This document shows, in pieces, positions 48,070-55,512 of a DNA stretch of 64,000 nt. Below the pieces are notes generated by a model. It did no database searches and was not told the origin of the DNA. It was given only the letters and a program-made list of their open reading frames with translations. The first letter of the stretch is position 1. Each line of letters begins with the position of its first letter. A program made the translations under genes and the position numbers. Source of the DNA: Candidatus Enterococcus myersii (lineage in GTDB: Bacteria > Bacillota > Bacilli > Lactobacillales > Enterococcaceae); assembly GCF_017316025.1 (NCBI RefSeq), contig NZ_JAFLVT010000005.1, forward strand, positions 124,001 to 188,000, written 5' to 3'.

Positions 48070-49768
48070 ATTGTTTTTTTAGTCGGGTAGTAATATCTGC
48101 TTCTGGAGTAACGTAATAAGTTTTTTGATTTTCGTAAATGACATACCCGGGTTTTGCGCCATTTGGTTTTTTAATATATTTGACTTGAACTAGATCGACT
48201 GGAACCTGAGCAGAATGACGATATTTAGAAAAGTAGGCAGCTAATTCTGCGGCTTCTAAAATGGTTGCATCAGTCGGCTGGCTGCTTTTGATGATTACAT
48301 GAGAGCCAGGGATATCTTTGGTATGGAGCCAGTAGTCAGTCTTACGGGCGGTTTTTAAAGTTAGTTGATCATTTTGCAAATTGTTTTTCCCAACTAAAAT
48401 AGTGGTACCATCACTTGCTGTATATTCGTCAGGTTTAGATTTTGATGCTACTTTTTTACGTTTTGAGTTTTTTTTCAAATAGCCTTGTGCAATTAATTCT
48501 TCACTAATTAGATCCAAATCCATTGGTCCGGCAATTTCGATTTGAGCGAAAACAGATTCCAAATAGGCAATTTCTGCTTTTGCTTCATCGATTTGTTGAT
48601 AAATTAATTTCACTGCATTTTTCAATTTTTGATAACGGTGAAAATATTTTTGCGCATTTTGACTAGGGGATAGGGCTGGATTTAGCTTAATTTCTAGTGG
48701 TCGATCTTCATCGTAGTAATTTGCTAAAACGACTTTTTTTCCACCTTTTGGTACTTCATGCAAAAATGTCGTTAAAAGTTCACCTTTTTGCCGATATTCC
48801 TCAGCGTTTTCAGATTCCTTTAGCGTTTGTTGTCGTTTTTTCAATTTGGTCTGATTGCGGGCCAACTCATTTTCTACTTTTTTAAGCAGTTGTCCCCCTT
48901 GTTGTTTGACCCGATCGCGTTCTGCTTTATCGCCATAAAAAGCATCTAACAAGATATTGAAATTTGGATATGTCGTAGCACTAACCGTTGTTTTAGCTAA
49001 AGATTGAAAAGCAATTGGTGTAAAAAATTCTTTTGTTTGCGTAACAGTTAAAGTAGGGCGTCCAGAATTGAGACTTTCAAAAAATGCACGCCAAGTCAGT
49101 ACTTTTTTATTTTCATTTTTGTTTAGACGAAAGGCTAGTTCTTGTGCTGTATCAAAACCTAGCCCTTGGAATGTCTGTTGGAGCGCCTTGGCTGTAATTT
49201 CGGGTAATTGCGAGAGTGCATCAAAAAGCGTAACGTCTGTAACCGTAAAAGGATTTAGCAGTGCTTGTTTAGGTGGTGCGACATAAATGGCACCAGGTAA
49301 AATGGAACGGTAAGTATTCTGACTGCTACCAATATGTTTTATCGCATCTAAAATTTTGCCGTTTGCTTCATTTAACAATAAAATGGTACTGTGGCGACCC
49401 ATTAATTCCACTACTAAAACAATATTTTGCAAATCCCCCAATTCATCTCGTTTATTGAAGGTAAAATGGATCACGCGATCATTTTCAATCTGCGAAATGC
49501 CTGTTAAAATTGCGCCATCTAAGTATTTTCGTAACATCATAACAAAATTAGGCGGAGTCTCAGGATTTTGATAGGCGATATCGGTTAATTGTACCCGGGC
49601 ATAACTCGGGTGCGCAGATAGTAGTAATTTATGGTTTTTTCCTTGGGAGCGAATAACCAATATAATTTCATTTTGATAAGGTTGGTGAATTTTAGAAATG
49701 CGTCCACCAACTAATAAGTCAGTTAATTCATTGGTAATTAAATGGGTAAAAACACCATCAAAAGACAT
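48068..49768 (-). CDS. rqcH: Ribosome-associated quality-control protein RqcH (FbpA/NEMF family)
   Basis: A 566-residue NFACT-family protein. It binds stalled 50S-peptidyl-tRNA complexes and, with tRNA-Ala, adds C-terminal alanine tails that mark the chain for degradation. It shows the N-terminal NFACT-N domain (FDGVFTHLITNELTDLLVGGRISKIHQPYQNEI), the coiled coil in residues about 280-430, and the C-terminal NFACT-R domain (VGKNNLQNDQLTLKTARKTDYWLHTKDIPGSHVII). Homologues were also called fibronectin-binding proteins. The ATG at 49768 with GAAGG seven bases upstream gives the conserved MSFDG start. Confidence 0.95.
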   Translation of the reverse strand: MSFDGVFTHLITNELTDLLVGGRISKIHQPYQNEIILVIRSQGKNHKLLLSAHPSYARVQLTDIAYQNPETPPNFVMMLRKYLDGAILTGISQIENDRVIHFTFNKRDELGDLQNIVLVVELMGRHSTILLLNEANGKILDAIKHIGSSQNTYRSILPGAIYVAPPKQALLNPFTVTDVTLFDALSQLPEITAKALQQTFQGLGFDTAQELAFRLNKNENKKVLTWRAFFESLNSGRPTLTVTQTKEFFTPIAFQSLAKTTVSATTYPNFNILLDAFYGDKAERDRVKQQGGQLLKKVENELARNQTKLKKRQQTLKESENAEEYRQKGELLTTFLHEVPKGGKKVVLANYYDEDRPLEIKLNPALSPSQNAQKYFHRYQKLKNAVKLIYQQIDEAKAEIAYLESVFAQIEIAGPMDLDLISEELIAQGYLKKNSKRKKVASKSKPDEYTASDGTTILVGKNNLQNDQLTLKTARKTDYWLHTKDIPGSHVIIKSSQPTDATILEAAELAAYFSKYRHSAQVPVDLVQVKYIKKPNGAKPGYVIYENQKTYYVTPEADITTRLKKQ

Positions 49769-49811
49769 TGTGTAACCTTCTTTCATGACAGAATAACTAC
49801 ATTATAGCAGA

Positions 49812-49847
49812 TAAAAGCCAGATTCTTTGTGATCGAATCTGGCTTTT
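49812..49847 (-). terminator. Terminator of the DUF1622 gene
   Basis: AAAAGCCAGATTC and GAATCTGGCTTTT form a 13-bp stem with a nine-base loop; it lies 30 bases past the stop. Confidence 0.8.
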
Positions 49848-49876
49848 CATCGTTGCTGAAAATTAAAGGGTGTCAT

Positions 49877-50275
49877 TTATTTATTTTTGTTAAGCTTTTC
49901 CATCGTTTCTTCGTTATCCAAAGCATCTTGGATTTCACGGTGCAAGAAATAAGAGATTACCGTTCGAATAACAACGACTGCTGCAAGGCGCAAAATATCA
50001 GCTGAAGTAGGATTAATAATTGACTCAATAATATCAGCAGCAATTAATATCTCCAGGCTCAACAAGACATAACTACCCAGAAAGTTACGGATAAAATTAT
50101 TGTGACGCGCCGCCTCAACATGATTAGCGTGGGAACACTCTGATTTAATGAAATCATAGCCTGCGATAATCACACCCCACACCAATACTAAAATAGATAA
50201 AAAATTAAGAAAGACGATAATGATATCAAATAAAGGCATCGCCAGGTGCATAATAGTGTGACCAAGATCTTCCAC
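49877..50275 (-). CDS. DUF1622 membrane protein
   Basis: A 132-residue membrane protein of the DUF1622 family. Three hydrophobic helices are seen: about 15-40 (IIIVFLNFLSILVLVWGVIIAGY), 63-85 (FLGSYVLLSLEILIAADIIESI) and 95-112 (ILRLAAVVVIRTVISYFLHREI). LSLEILIAADIIESII and the RTVISYFLHREI end are the family hallmarks; function unknown. The start is GTG, eight bases after AGGAGG. It has its own promoter. Confidence 0.88.
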   Translation of the reverse strand: MEDLGHTIMHLAMPLFDIIIVFLNFLSILVLVWGVIIAGYDFIKSECSHANHVEAARHNNFIRNFLGSYVLLSLEILIAADIIESIINPTSADILRLAAVVVIRTVISYFLHREIQDALDNEETMEKLNKNK

Positions 50276-50312
50276 TGGTGGTCCTCCTAAAGTTATTTTA
50301 ACTCTTGTTCTT

Positions 50313-50341
50313 ATGATAGCGAATATTTAAAGAATTGCCAA
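50313..50341 (-). promoter_or_regulatory. Promoter of the DUF1622 gene
   Basis: On the reverse strand TTGGCA (50341-50336) and TATCAT (50318-50313) are 17 bases apart, about 40 bases before the GTG start. Confidence 0.65.
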
Positions 50342-50641
50342 CTATCTTGACGATTCCAAACAATGATTGCTACTATAAAGATAGCGATAAAACACGTTAC
50401 AGTCTAAATGCACATTTTACTAAGGTCATAAATGGAATCTTACATTTCTTACTGTGTTTCTTGTCATGGTAGAAATCCGGCTAGCGTATACTTAATTAGA
50501 ACTTACAAGCAGTGAATGAATTTCACAAGAAAACGAACAACCCTACTTAAAAAGCTGCTTTTGTGGTGCTATCTGTTATAAAAAGCACATCTTTCATAAA
50601 GATTACTCGATTTTTCTTATTAATTTATTAGGAGCCAGACA
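50342..50641. other. Gene-free stretch between divergent genes
   Basis: About 300 bases with no coding frame of note. It should contain the promoter of the 191-aa gene, but no good -35/-10 pair stands out; TTATTAATTTATTAGGAG just before that gene gives only the ribosome site. No repeat or RNA motif was recognised. Confidence 0.5.
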
Positions 50642-51217
50642 ATGAAGATCATTCAAAATTTTTTTGTCAGCGTAAAAGCTGGTTTTAGACAAATATGGCA
50701 AGATTTTGCCAGTTGGGCCGAAGAAAATCAACGTAAAGCACTTTTAACAGTCTTAGGTCTACTGATTGGTGTCACACTTTTTTCTGCAACTATGGTGGTG
50801 GCTGTCGCCCACATTCGACAATCTGAATATGTAGAATTAATTCATCCTACTATTAAAAGTAATAAAATCAAGTCCTTTGACTACGGAAGTGAAGACCAGG
50901 AAATAAAGTCGGCTAACGCAATTTCTGTTATGTTTGCACCACCATATGGGCAAGAATTAAACCACGTGTTGAATACGTTAAATGGTGAAAAGAAAGAAGA
51001 GTTAAACCGGACTTTTTATTATTATCCTTTAGTGTATGACACACAAAATCTAGCTCAAAAATACAAAGTTAACCCTAGTAAAGTAACCTTTATCTTCTTT
51101 GAAAAAGGGGTGGAAAAAAACCGCTTTGAAGTAAGTGAGCTGACAAATTACGACGAAGAATTTATTCCAGAATTAAATCGTCTGCCGATGTGGAATATTA
51201 AAGACTTGGATGATTGA
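50642..51217 (+). CDS. Hypothetical single-pass membrane protein, 191 aa
   Basis: A membrane protein of unknown family. A cytosolic start rich in aromatic residues (IIQNFFVSVKAGFRQIWQDFASWAEENQRK) is followed by one helix (residues about 33-57, LLTVLGLLIGVTLFSATMVVAVA). An extracellular domain of about 130 residues then follows, with no cysteine pair or known motif. TTAGGAG precedes the ATG. It lies just upstream of the Trp leader but that operon has its own promoter, so there is no clear functional link. Confidence 0.7.
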   Translation: MKIIQNFFVSVKAGFRQIWQDFASWAEENQRKALLTVLGLLIGVTLFSATMVVAVAHIRQSEYVELIHPTIKSNKIKSFDYGSEDQEIKSANAISVMFAPPYGQELNHVLNTLNGEKKEELNRTFYYYPLVYDTQNLAQKYKVNPSKVTFIFFEKGVEKNRFEVSELTNYDEEFIPELNRLPMWNIKDLDD

Positions 51218-51251
51218 TTTTACTAAATTTTCTGAAAAATTAAAATTAGTA

Positions 51252-51280
51252 TTGACGCTTGAAAAATTCTACGGTATTCT
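51252..51280 (+). promoter_or_regulatory. Promoter of the Trp-leader/ABC-transporter operon
   Basis: TTGACG and TATTCT are 17 bases apart. Transcription should start near 51287, about 28 bases before the leader peptide ATG. Confidence 0.8.
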
Positions 51281-51314
51281 TAACTACAACAAAAACAAAA
51301 CGAGGTGAGCCATC

Positions 51315-51374
51315 ATGAAACTATTTACTACAACCAAAGGAAATTTATTTGCATGGCAATTTTGGCGTAGATAG
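51315..51374 (+). CDS. Trp-containing leader peptide, 19 aa
   Basis: AGGTG (51303-51307) precedes an ATG that opens a 19-residue frame, MKLFTTTKGNLFAWQFWRR, closed by TAG. Trp codons stand at 51354 and 51363, positions 14 and 17, unusual for so short a peptide. The stop codon directly touches the first arm of a hairpin chain that ends in a terminator, in front of a tryptophan-type ABC transporter. All this fits a ribosome-sensing attenuator leader peptide. Confidence 0.85.
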   Translation: MKLFTTTKGNLFAWQFWRR

Positions 51375-51530
51375 TTGTATTGATGGATTTTTCCATAGAT
51401 ACAACTTTTTAGAGAACTCTAAAACTTGTATCTATGCTGGTAATATTGAGATGATTCCGCATAGAGACAATCTCTATGCGGATTTTGTTTACAAAAGCAA
51501 TTTCCGCGGGTAGAGGAAATTGCTTTTTTT
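51374..51530 (+). promoter_or_regulatory. Trp-responsive seven-segment attenuator with intrinsic terminator
   Basis: Segments that can pair, by eye: 1 (51374-51386) with 2 (51393-51405); 2 extended to 51414 with 3 (51417-51436); 3 (51426-51440) with 4 (51457-51470); 4 (51457-51467) with 5 (51471-51481), 11 perfect pairs; 5 (51478-51488) with 6 (51491-51507); 6 (51497-51505) with 7 (51515-51523), followed by T7, the terminator. A ribosome at the stop codon masks segment 1 and sets 2:3, 4:5, 6:7 (off). A ribosome stalled at the Trp codons leaves 1:2, 3:4, 5:6 (on). The pairings are seen; the mechanism is inferred. It is not a T-box: no T-box sequence is present. Confidence 0.8.
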
Positions 51531-51559
51531 CATCTCAAAACATATCTTAGGAGGAAATA

Positions 51560-52600
51560 ATGATGAAAAACAAAGGGTTAATGTACACAGTGATCGCATT
51601 GGGAATTATCTTAGTTGGATTTTTAGGTTTTCAATTACTTCATAATTCAAAGGATAACAAAGAACAAACGGTAAATGATAAAGAAAAAGTCCTTACTGTC
51701 GGTGTTTTACAATTTGTGAGCCATCCAGCTTTAGATCAAATCTATGAGGGCGTGAAAGAAGGTTTGAAAGAAGCCGGCTATGAGGAAGGTAAAAATTTAA
51801 AAATTAATTTTCAAAATGGCCAAGCTGATCAAAGTAAATTAGATACCATGAGCAAACAGCTAGTTAGTGATCAAGCAGATGTTTTAATTGGGATTGCAAC
51901 ACCTGCCGCACAAGCTTTAGCAAACGCTACAACAACCATTCCTATCGTATTAGGCGCGGTTACTGATCCTAAAGGGGCTGGTTTAGTGGAAAGTAACGAA
52001 AAACCAGGGGGAAATATTACCGGCGTTTCTGATCAGCCGCCAGTTGCTTCAATTATTGAATTAGCCCATAAGCTTTTACCAGCAGGCAAAAAAGTAGGTC
52101 TTTTGTACTCTTCTTCTGAAATGAATTCAAAATTTCAAACAGGTCAAGCAGAAACGGCTGCTAAAAAACTTGGCTTAACTGTCGAACGTAAAGCTGTAAC
52201 TTCAACAAATGAAGTCGCACAAGCTGTACAAGTATTGTCACAGTCTGTTGATTTTATCTTTATTCCTAATGACAATACCGTCGCCAACGCCATGGAGACA
52301 GTGACGCAAGAAGCTGATAAAAATAATATTCCCGTTTTTCCGTCAGTAGATACGATGGTAGAACAAGGTGGATTAGCGACAATCGGAATTAATCAAAAAG
52401 AGTTAGGTGTTAAAACAGGGGAAATGGCAGCGGCAATTCTAGCGGGCAAATCAAAACCACAAGATACAGCCGTGTACACCTTCACTAAAGGTGATACTAT
52501 TATTAATGAAGAGCAATTGGCAAAATTTAATCTGACTTTACCTGCAGATTTAAAAGATACTGCAAAACTAGTACAAACAGCTAAAGGAGATAACGAATAA
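51560..52600 (+). CDS. trpX: ABC transporter substrate-binding protein, tryptophan-transporter type
   Basis: A 346-residue solute-binding protein of the ABC_sub_bind (DUF534) family. An N-terminal hydrophobic segment (residues 8-27, LMYTVIALGIILVGFLGFQL) is followed by the two-lobed domain (TVGVLQFVSHPALDQIYEGVKEGLKEAGY, IGIATPAAQALANATTTIPIVLGAVTDP, GVSDQPPV). The lipobox Cys expected in a Gram-positive binding protein is missing; the protein has no cysteine, so it may stay as an uncleaved membrane anchor. AGGAGG precedes tandem ATG codons (51560, 51563). The Trp-rich leader upstream suggests tryptophan as ligand, as in streptococcal TrpX-type proteins. Confidence 0.87.
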   Translation: MMKNKGLMYTVIALGIILVGFLGFQLLHNSKDNKEQTVNDKEKVLTVGVLQFVSHPALDQIYEGVKEGLKEAGYEEGKNLKINFQNGQADQSKLDTMSKQLVSDQADVLIGIATPAAQALANATTTIPIVLGAVTDPKGAGLVESNEKPGGNITGVSDQPPVASIIELAHKLLPAGKKVGLLYSSSEMNSKFQTGQAETAAKKLGLTVERKAVTSTNEVAQAVQVLSQSVDFIFIPNDNTVANAMETVTQEADKNNIPVFPSVDTMVEQGGLATIGINQKELGVKTGEMAAAILAGKSKPQDTAVYTFTKGDTIINEEQLAKFNLTLPADLKDTAKLVQTAKGDNE

Positions 52601-52601
52601 A

Positions 52602-53483
52602 ATGATCGTTTCAACAATTGGGCAAGGACTGTTATGGTCCTTGCTGGGAATTGGGATTTATTTAACTTATCGTATTTTAAATTTTCCTGATATGACAACA
52701 GAGGGAACGTTCCCTTTAGGTGGCGCTGTGTGCGTGACTGCAATTACCAGTGGAATTCATCCTATCTTGGCAACGTTATTAGGTGTTTTAGCTGGGATGG
52801 CAGCCGGCTTTGTTACCGGAATTTTATTTACCAAAGGGAAAATACCGGTGATTTTAGCTGGGATTTTAGTTATGGCAGGGTTGAATTCAGTTATTTTATT
52901 TGTCATGCAAAGTCCCAACAAAGGGTTAAGTAATTTTCCTAGGATTCAAACTTTTTTTACTAATTTAAACCTACCTAATTATTTTGACATCGTCATTTTA
53001 GGCTTGCTTGCAGTTATTATTACAATAATTTTAGTCCTTTTTTTCATTAATACTGACTTAGGCCAAGCCTATATTGCTACTGGCGATAATGAAGTAATGG
53101 CCCGCTCATTAGGAATTAAAACCGATCGCATGAAGATTTTAGGGTTAACAATTTCTAATGGCGTAATTGCATTATCCGGAGCACTTATTTCGCAAAATGA
53201 CGGGTATGCTGATGTTTCAAAGGGGACTGGGGTAATCGTTATCGGTCTGGCTTCAATTATAATTGGAGAAGTGTTATTTGGTGAATTAGCCTTTGCTGAA
53301 CGGTTGATTGCAGTGGTAGTGGGCAGTATTATTTATCAAGCAATTATCACCTTAATTATTTACCTAGGCTTTGATACAACGTATTTGAAAATTTTCTCTT
53401 CTACAATCTTAGCGATTTGTTTAATGATTCCAACCCTGAAAGAAAAATTGAATTTAAAAACTGGATTGGAAAAGGAGGCATAG
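52602..53483 (+). CDS. trpY: ABC transporter permease, tryptophan-transporter type
   Basis: A 293-residue permease of the branched-chain/ABC_sub_bind-associated class, with about eight membrane helices. Conserved segments are YRILNFPDMTTEGTFPLGGAV, near the first helices, and GLGQAYIATGDNE-like TDLGQAYIATGDNEVMARSLGI in the middle, followed by NGVIALSGALISQNDGYADVSKG. It begins one base after the binding-protein stop, and works with the neighbouring binding protein and ATPase. Single permease, so a homodimer is expected. Confidence 0.9.
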   Translation: MIVSTIGQGLLWSLLGIGIYLTYRILNFPDMTTEGTFPLGGAVCVTAITSGIHPILATLLGVLAGMAAGFVTGILFTKGKIPVILAGILVMAGLNSVILFVMQSPNKGLSNFPRIQTFFTNLNLPNYFDIVILGLLAVIITIILVLFFINTDLGQAYIATGDNEVMARSLGIKTDRMKILGLTISNGVIALSGALISQNDGYADVSKGTGVIVIGLASIIIGEVLFGELAFAERLIAVVVGSIIYQAIITLIIYLGFDTTYLKIFSSTILAICLMIPTLKEKLNLKTGLEKEA

Positions 53484-53486
53484 CCT

Positions 53487-54251
53487 GTGAGCGTATTAAC
53501 GATAAAAAATGCTGTTAAAAAAATTAAAAATGGTGTTGCTGACGAGCGGACGATTTTAAACCATGTCAGTTTAACTTTAAATCCTGGTGATTTTGTCACA
53601 ATCGTTGGTGGCAATGGGGCAGGAAAAAGTACGTTATTTAATACGGTTACTGGAACACTGCCTTTAACGAGTGGCCAAGTTTTTTTAGATGGTGAAAATG
53701 TTACTAATTTTGGTGAAGAAAAACGGGCAAAATATTTGGGACGGGTCTTTCAAGATCCTAAAATGGGCACAGCCCCGCGGATGACAGTGGCAGAAAATTT
53801 ACTTTTAGCCGAGCGCAGAGGACAAAAACGGCGCCTGCGTCCCAGAAATTTAAACGAACGCAAAGAAGATTTCAAACTACTTTGCACCAAGGTAGGTAAT
53901 GGCTTAGAAGAACAGCTTGATACGCCTACGGGCCATTTATCTGGTGGACAAAGACAGGCTTTAAGCTTATTGATGGCCACCATTGAAAGACCAGAACTTT
54001 TATTATTAGATGAACATACCGCAGCACTTGATCCGAAAACATCAAAAAATATTATGGCACTGACTAATGATTTGGTGACAGAAAATCATTTAACGTGTAT
54101 GATGATTACCCATCAAATGGAAGATGCTTTAAAATATGGGAATCGCTTGTTACTTTTGAAAAAAGGAGAAATAGCAAAAGATTTAAATCAAGCAGAAAAA
54201 GCGCAACTTACATTGACTGATTTACTGCTCTTTTTCGAAGAAGATTTGTAA
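53487..54251 (+). CDS. trpZ: ABC transporter ATP-binding protein, tryptophan-transporter type
   Basis: A 254-residue ABC ATPase. Walker A is GGNGAGKST, the Q-loop VFQDPKMG, the signature LSGGQRQ, Walker B LLLLDEHTAALD and the switch histidine in MMITHQMED. It starts with GTG, eight bases after AAAGGAGG. It powers the transporter formed with the two preceding gene products. No terminator was recognised before the next promoter, only 40 bases on. Confidence 0.92.
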   Translation: MSVLTIKNAVKKIKNGVADERTILNHVSLTLNPGDFVTIVGGNGAGKSTLFNTVTGTLPLTSGQVFLDGENVTNFGEEKRAKYLGRVFQDPKMGTAPRMTVAENLLLAERRGQKRRLRPRNLNERKEDFKLLCTKVGNGLEEQLDTPTGHLSGGQRQALSLLMATIERPELLLLDEHTAALDPKTSKNIMALTNDLVTENHLTCMMITHQMEDALKYGNRLLLLKKGEIAKDLNQAEKAQLTLTDLLLFFEEDL

Positions 54252-54289
54252 AAACTGATGAAAGAAACAATAGTTCTTACAAAAACTAG

Positions 54290-54318
54290 TTGACAGACCT
54301 AAAAAATCAATCTATACT
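54290..54318 (+). promoter_or_regulatory. Promoter of the Tyr/Phe-leader/aro operon
   Basis: A perfect TTGACA and TATACT are 17 bases apart; the start site would be near 54325, about 28 bases before the leader ATG, the same spacing as in the Trp leader. Confidence 0.85.
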
Positions 54319-54352
54319 TAACACCATCTTAATCAGTTCGGAGGACTTTTTT

Positions 54353-54409
54353 ATGTTACAAAAAAGCAAACCACAACTGAATAATTATTACTTTAGCTAT
54401 TTTAGATAG
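54353..54409 (+). CDS. Tyr/Phe-rich leader peptide, 18 aa
   Basis: GGAGG (54340-54344) precedes an ATG opening the frame MLQKSKPQLNNYYFSYFR, closed by TAG. Five of the last seven residues are Tyr or Phe (YYFSYF), ahead of an operon that makes chorismate, Tyr and Phe precursors. As in the Trp leader, the peptide ends in Arg-stop (AGA TAG) and the stop codon touches the first arm of the hairpin chain. Stalling at Tyr or Phe codons is the likely signal. Confidence 0.85.
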   Translation: MLQKSKPQLNNYYFSYFR

Positions 54410-54597
54410 TTTGTATTCATGAAAACATGGATACAAACCAAAGCAGTTTGTATCTATGATGGCTAGGGGATTTTGGAATGACTTTAAAGCCACGTAGATC
54501 AAGAATCTATAGTGGCTATTTTTATACCATCGAAAAATGTATTTTTCGTGTCAGGTGTTCACTGTAGATTGTTGTATCTTAGGTGGGCACTTTTTTT
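54409..54597 (+). promoter_or_regulatory. Tyr/Phe-responsive seven-segment attenuator with intrinsic terminator
   Basis: By eye: 1 (54409-54421) pairs with 2 (54426-54438), 13 pairs; 2 with 3 (54446-54458), 13 pairs; 3 (54452-54464) with 4 (54488-54499), 12 pairs and a bulge; 4 (54489-54499) with 5 (54505-54516); 5 (54505-54514) with 6 (54560-54569), 10 pairs with one wobble; 6 (54555-54563) with 7 (54583-54590), followed by T7. A separate small hairpin, CGAAAAAT/ATTTTTCG, lies at 54531-54548. Same order and logic as the Trp leader: a ribosome at the stop gives termination, a stalled ribosome gives read-through. The pairings are seen; the mechanism is inferred. Confidence 0.8.
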
Positions 54598-54634
54598 GTA
54601 CCCATAGGCTTTAAAAATTTAAGGAGTGAAAAAA

Positions 54635-55498
54635 ATGGAAATAACTGGTTATACCCGTTTGGCAGGTCTTATTGCTAAACCAGCAAAGCATAGCATTTCA
54701 CCATTAATGCACAACACCGCTTTTAAAGCCAATAATATTGATGCTGTTTATTTGTCTTTTGAGGTTGAAAAGCCACAATTAGCCGCTGTAATTAAAAGTA
54801 TTACGGCACTGAATATGATTGGTGCAAATGTTTCAATGCCCTATAAAATGGCCGTCATTCCTTATTTGGATGAATTAAGTGAGGCAGCCAAATTAATTGG
54901 TGCAGTTAATACAATTGTTCCTTCAGGTAATGGGCTAGTAGGACACAATACCGATGGAAATGGTTTTATGCGTAGCCTAGCAGATATCAATGTGGACATT
55001 ATCAAAAAAGAAATGACCATTATTGGTGCAGGTGGGGCAGCGACAGCCATTTGTGTACAAGCTGCCTTAGATGGGGTCAAAAAAATTAATGTTTTTAATC
55101 GCCAGGATGATTTTTTTGCGACAAGTCAGGCAAAGCTAGAGACAATAGCGCAAAAAACACAATGTACGATTACTTTACGTGATTTGGCAGATACAAAAGC
55201 AGTAAATACTGCGATTTACCACAGTCATTTATTAGTAAATGCTACTGCTGTCGGCATGAAACCAAATGAAGATCAGACTGCACTTTCTGATTTTAGTGCC
55301 TTTCACGAAAATTTAGCCGTCTATGACGTCATTTATAATCCAAGGGAAACAAAATTATTACAAATTGCAAAAGAAAAAGGCTTAAAAACAGCTAATGGCT
55401 TAGGTATGTTACTGTATCAAGGTGCCTATGCATTTGAATTATGGACCGGCAAAAAAATGCCGTTAGAAATTGTTAAACCACTAGTAGAAAACAGTTAA
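54635..55498 (+). CDS. aroE: Shikimate dehydrogenase
   Basis: A 287-residue shikimate dehydrogenase, reducing 3-dehydroshikimate with NADPH. Substrate-site motifs are KPAKHSISPLMHNTAF and NVSMPYKMAV with the catalytic Lys; GAVNTIV, NTDGNGF and the nucleotide loop GAGGAATAICVQA follow. The ATG at 54635 is eight bases after AAGGAG; an in-frame GTG lies within that site. First structural gene after the Tyr/Phe attenuator. Confidence 0.95.
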   Translation: MEITGYTRLAGLIAKPAKHSISPLMHNTAFKANNIDAVYLSFEVEKPQLAAVIKSITALNMIGANVSMPYKMAVIPYLDELSEAAKLIGAVNTIVPSGNGLVGHNTDGNGFMRSLADINVDIIKKEMTIIGAGGAATAICVQAALDGVKKINVFNRQDDFFATSQAKLETIAQKTQCTITLRDLADTKAVNTAIYHSHLLVNATAVGMKPNEDQTALSDFSAFHENLAVYDVIYNPRETKLLQIAKEKGLKTANGLGMLLYQGAYAFELWTGKKMPLEIVKPLVENS

Positions 55499-55512
55499 AA
55501 GGAGCAGATAAA

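Noticed and set aside
51287-51559. Possible tryptophan T-box before the ABC transporter
   Set aside because: No AGGGTGGNACCGCG-like sequence or stem I pattern; instead a translated leader with Trp codons and alternate hairpins is present.
54325-54634. Possible T-box or riboswitch before aroE
   Set aside because: No T-box motif and no known riboswitch core; the Tyr/Phe leader ORF and its hairpin chain explain the region better.
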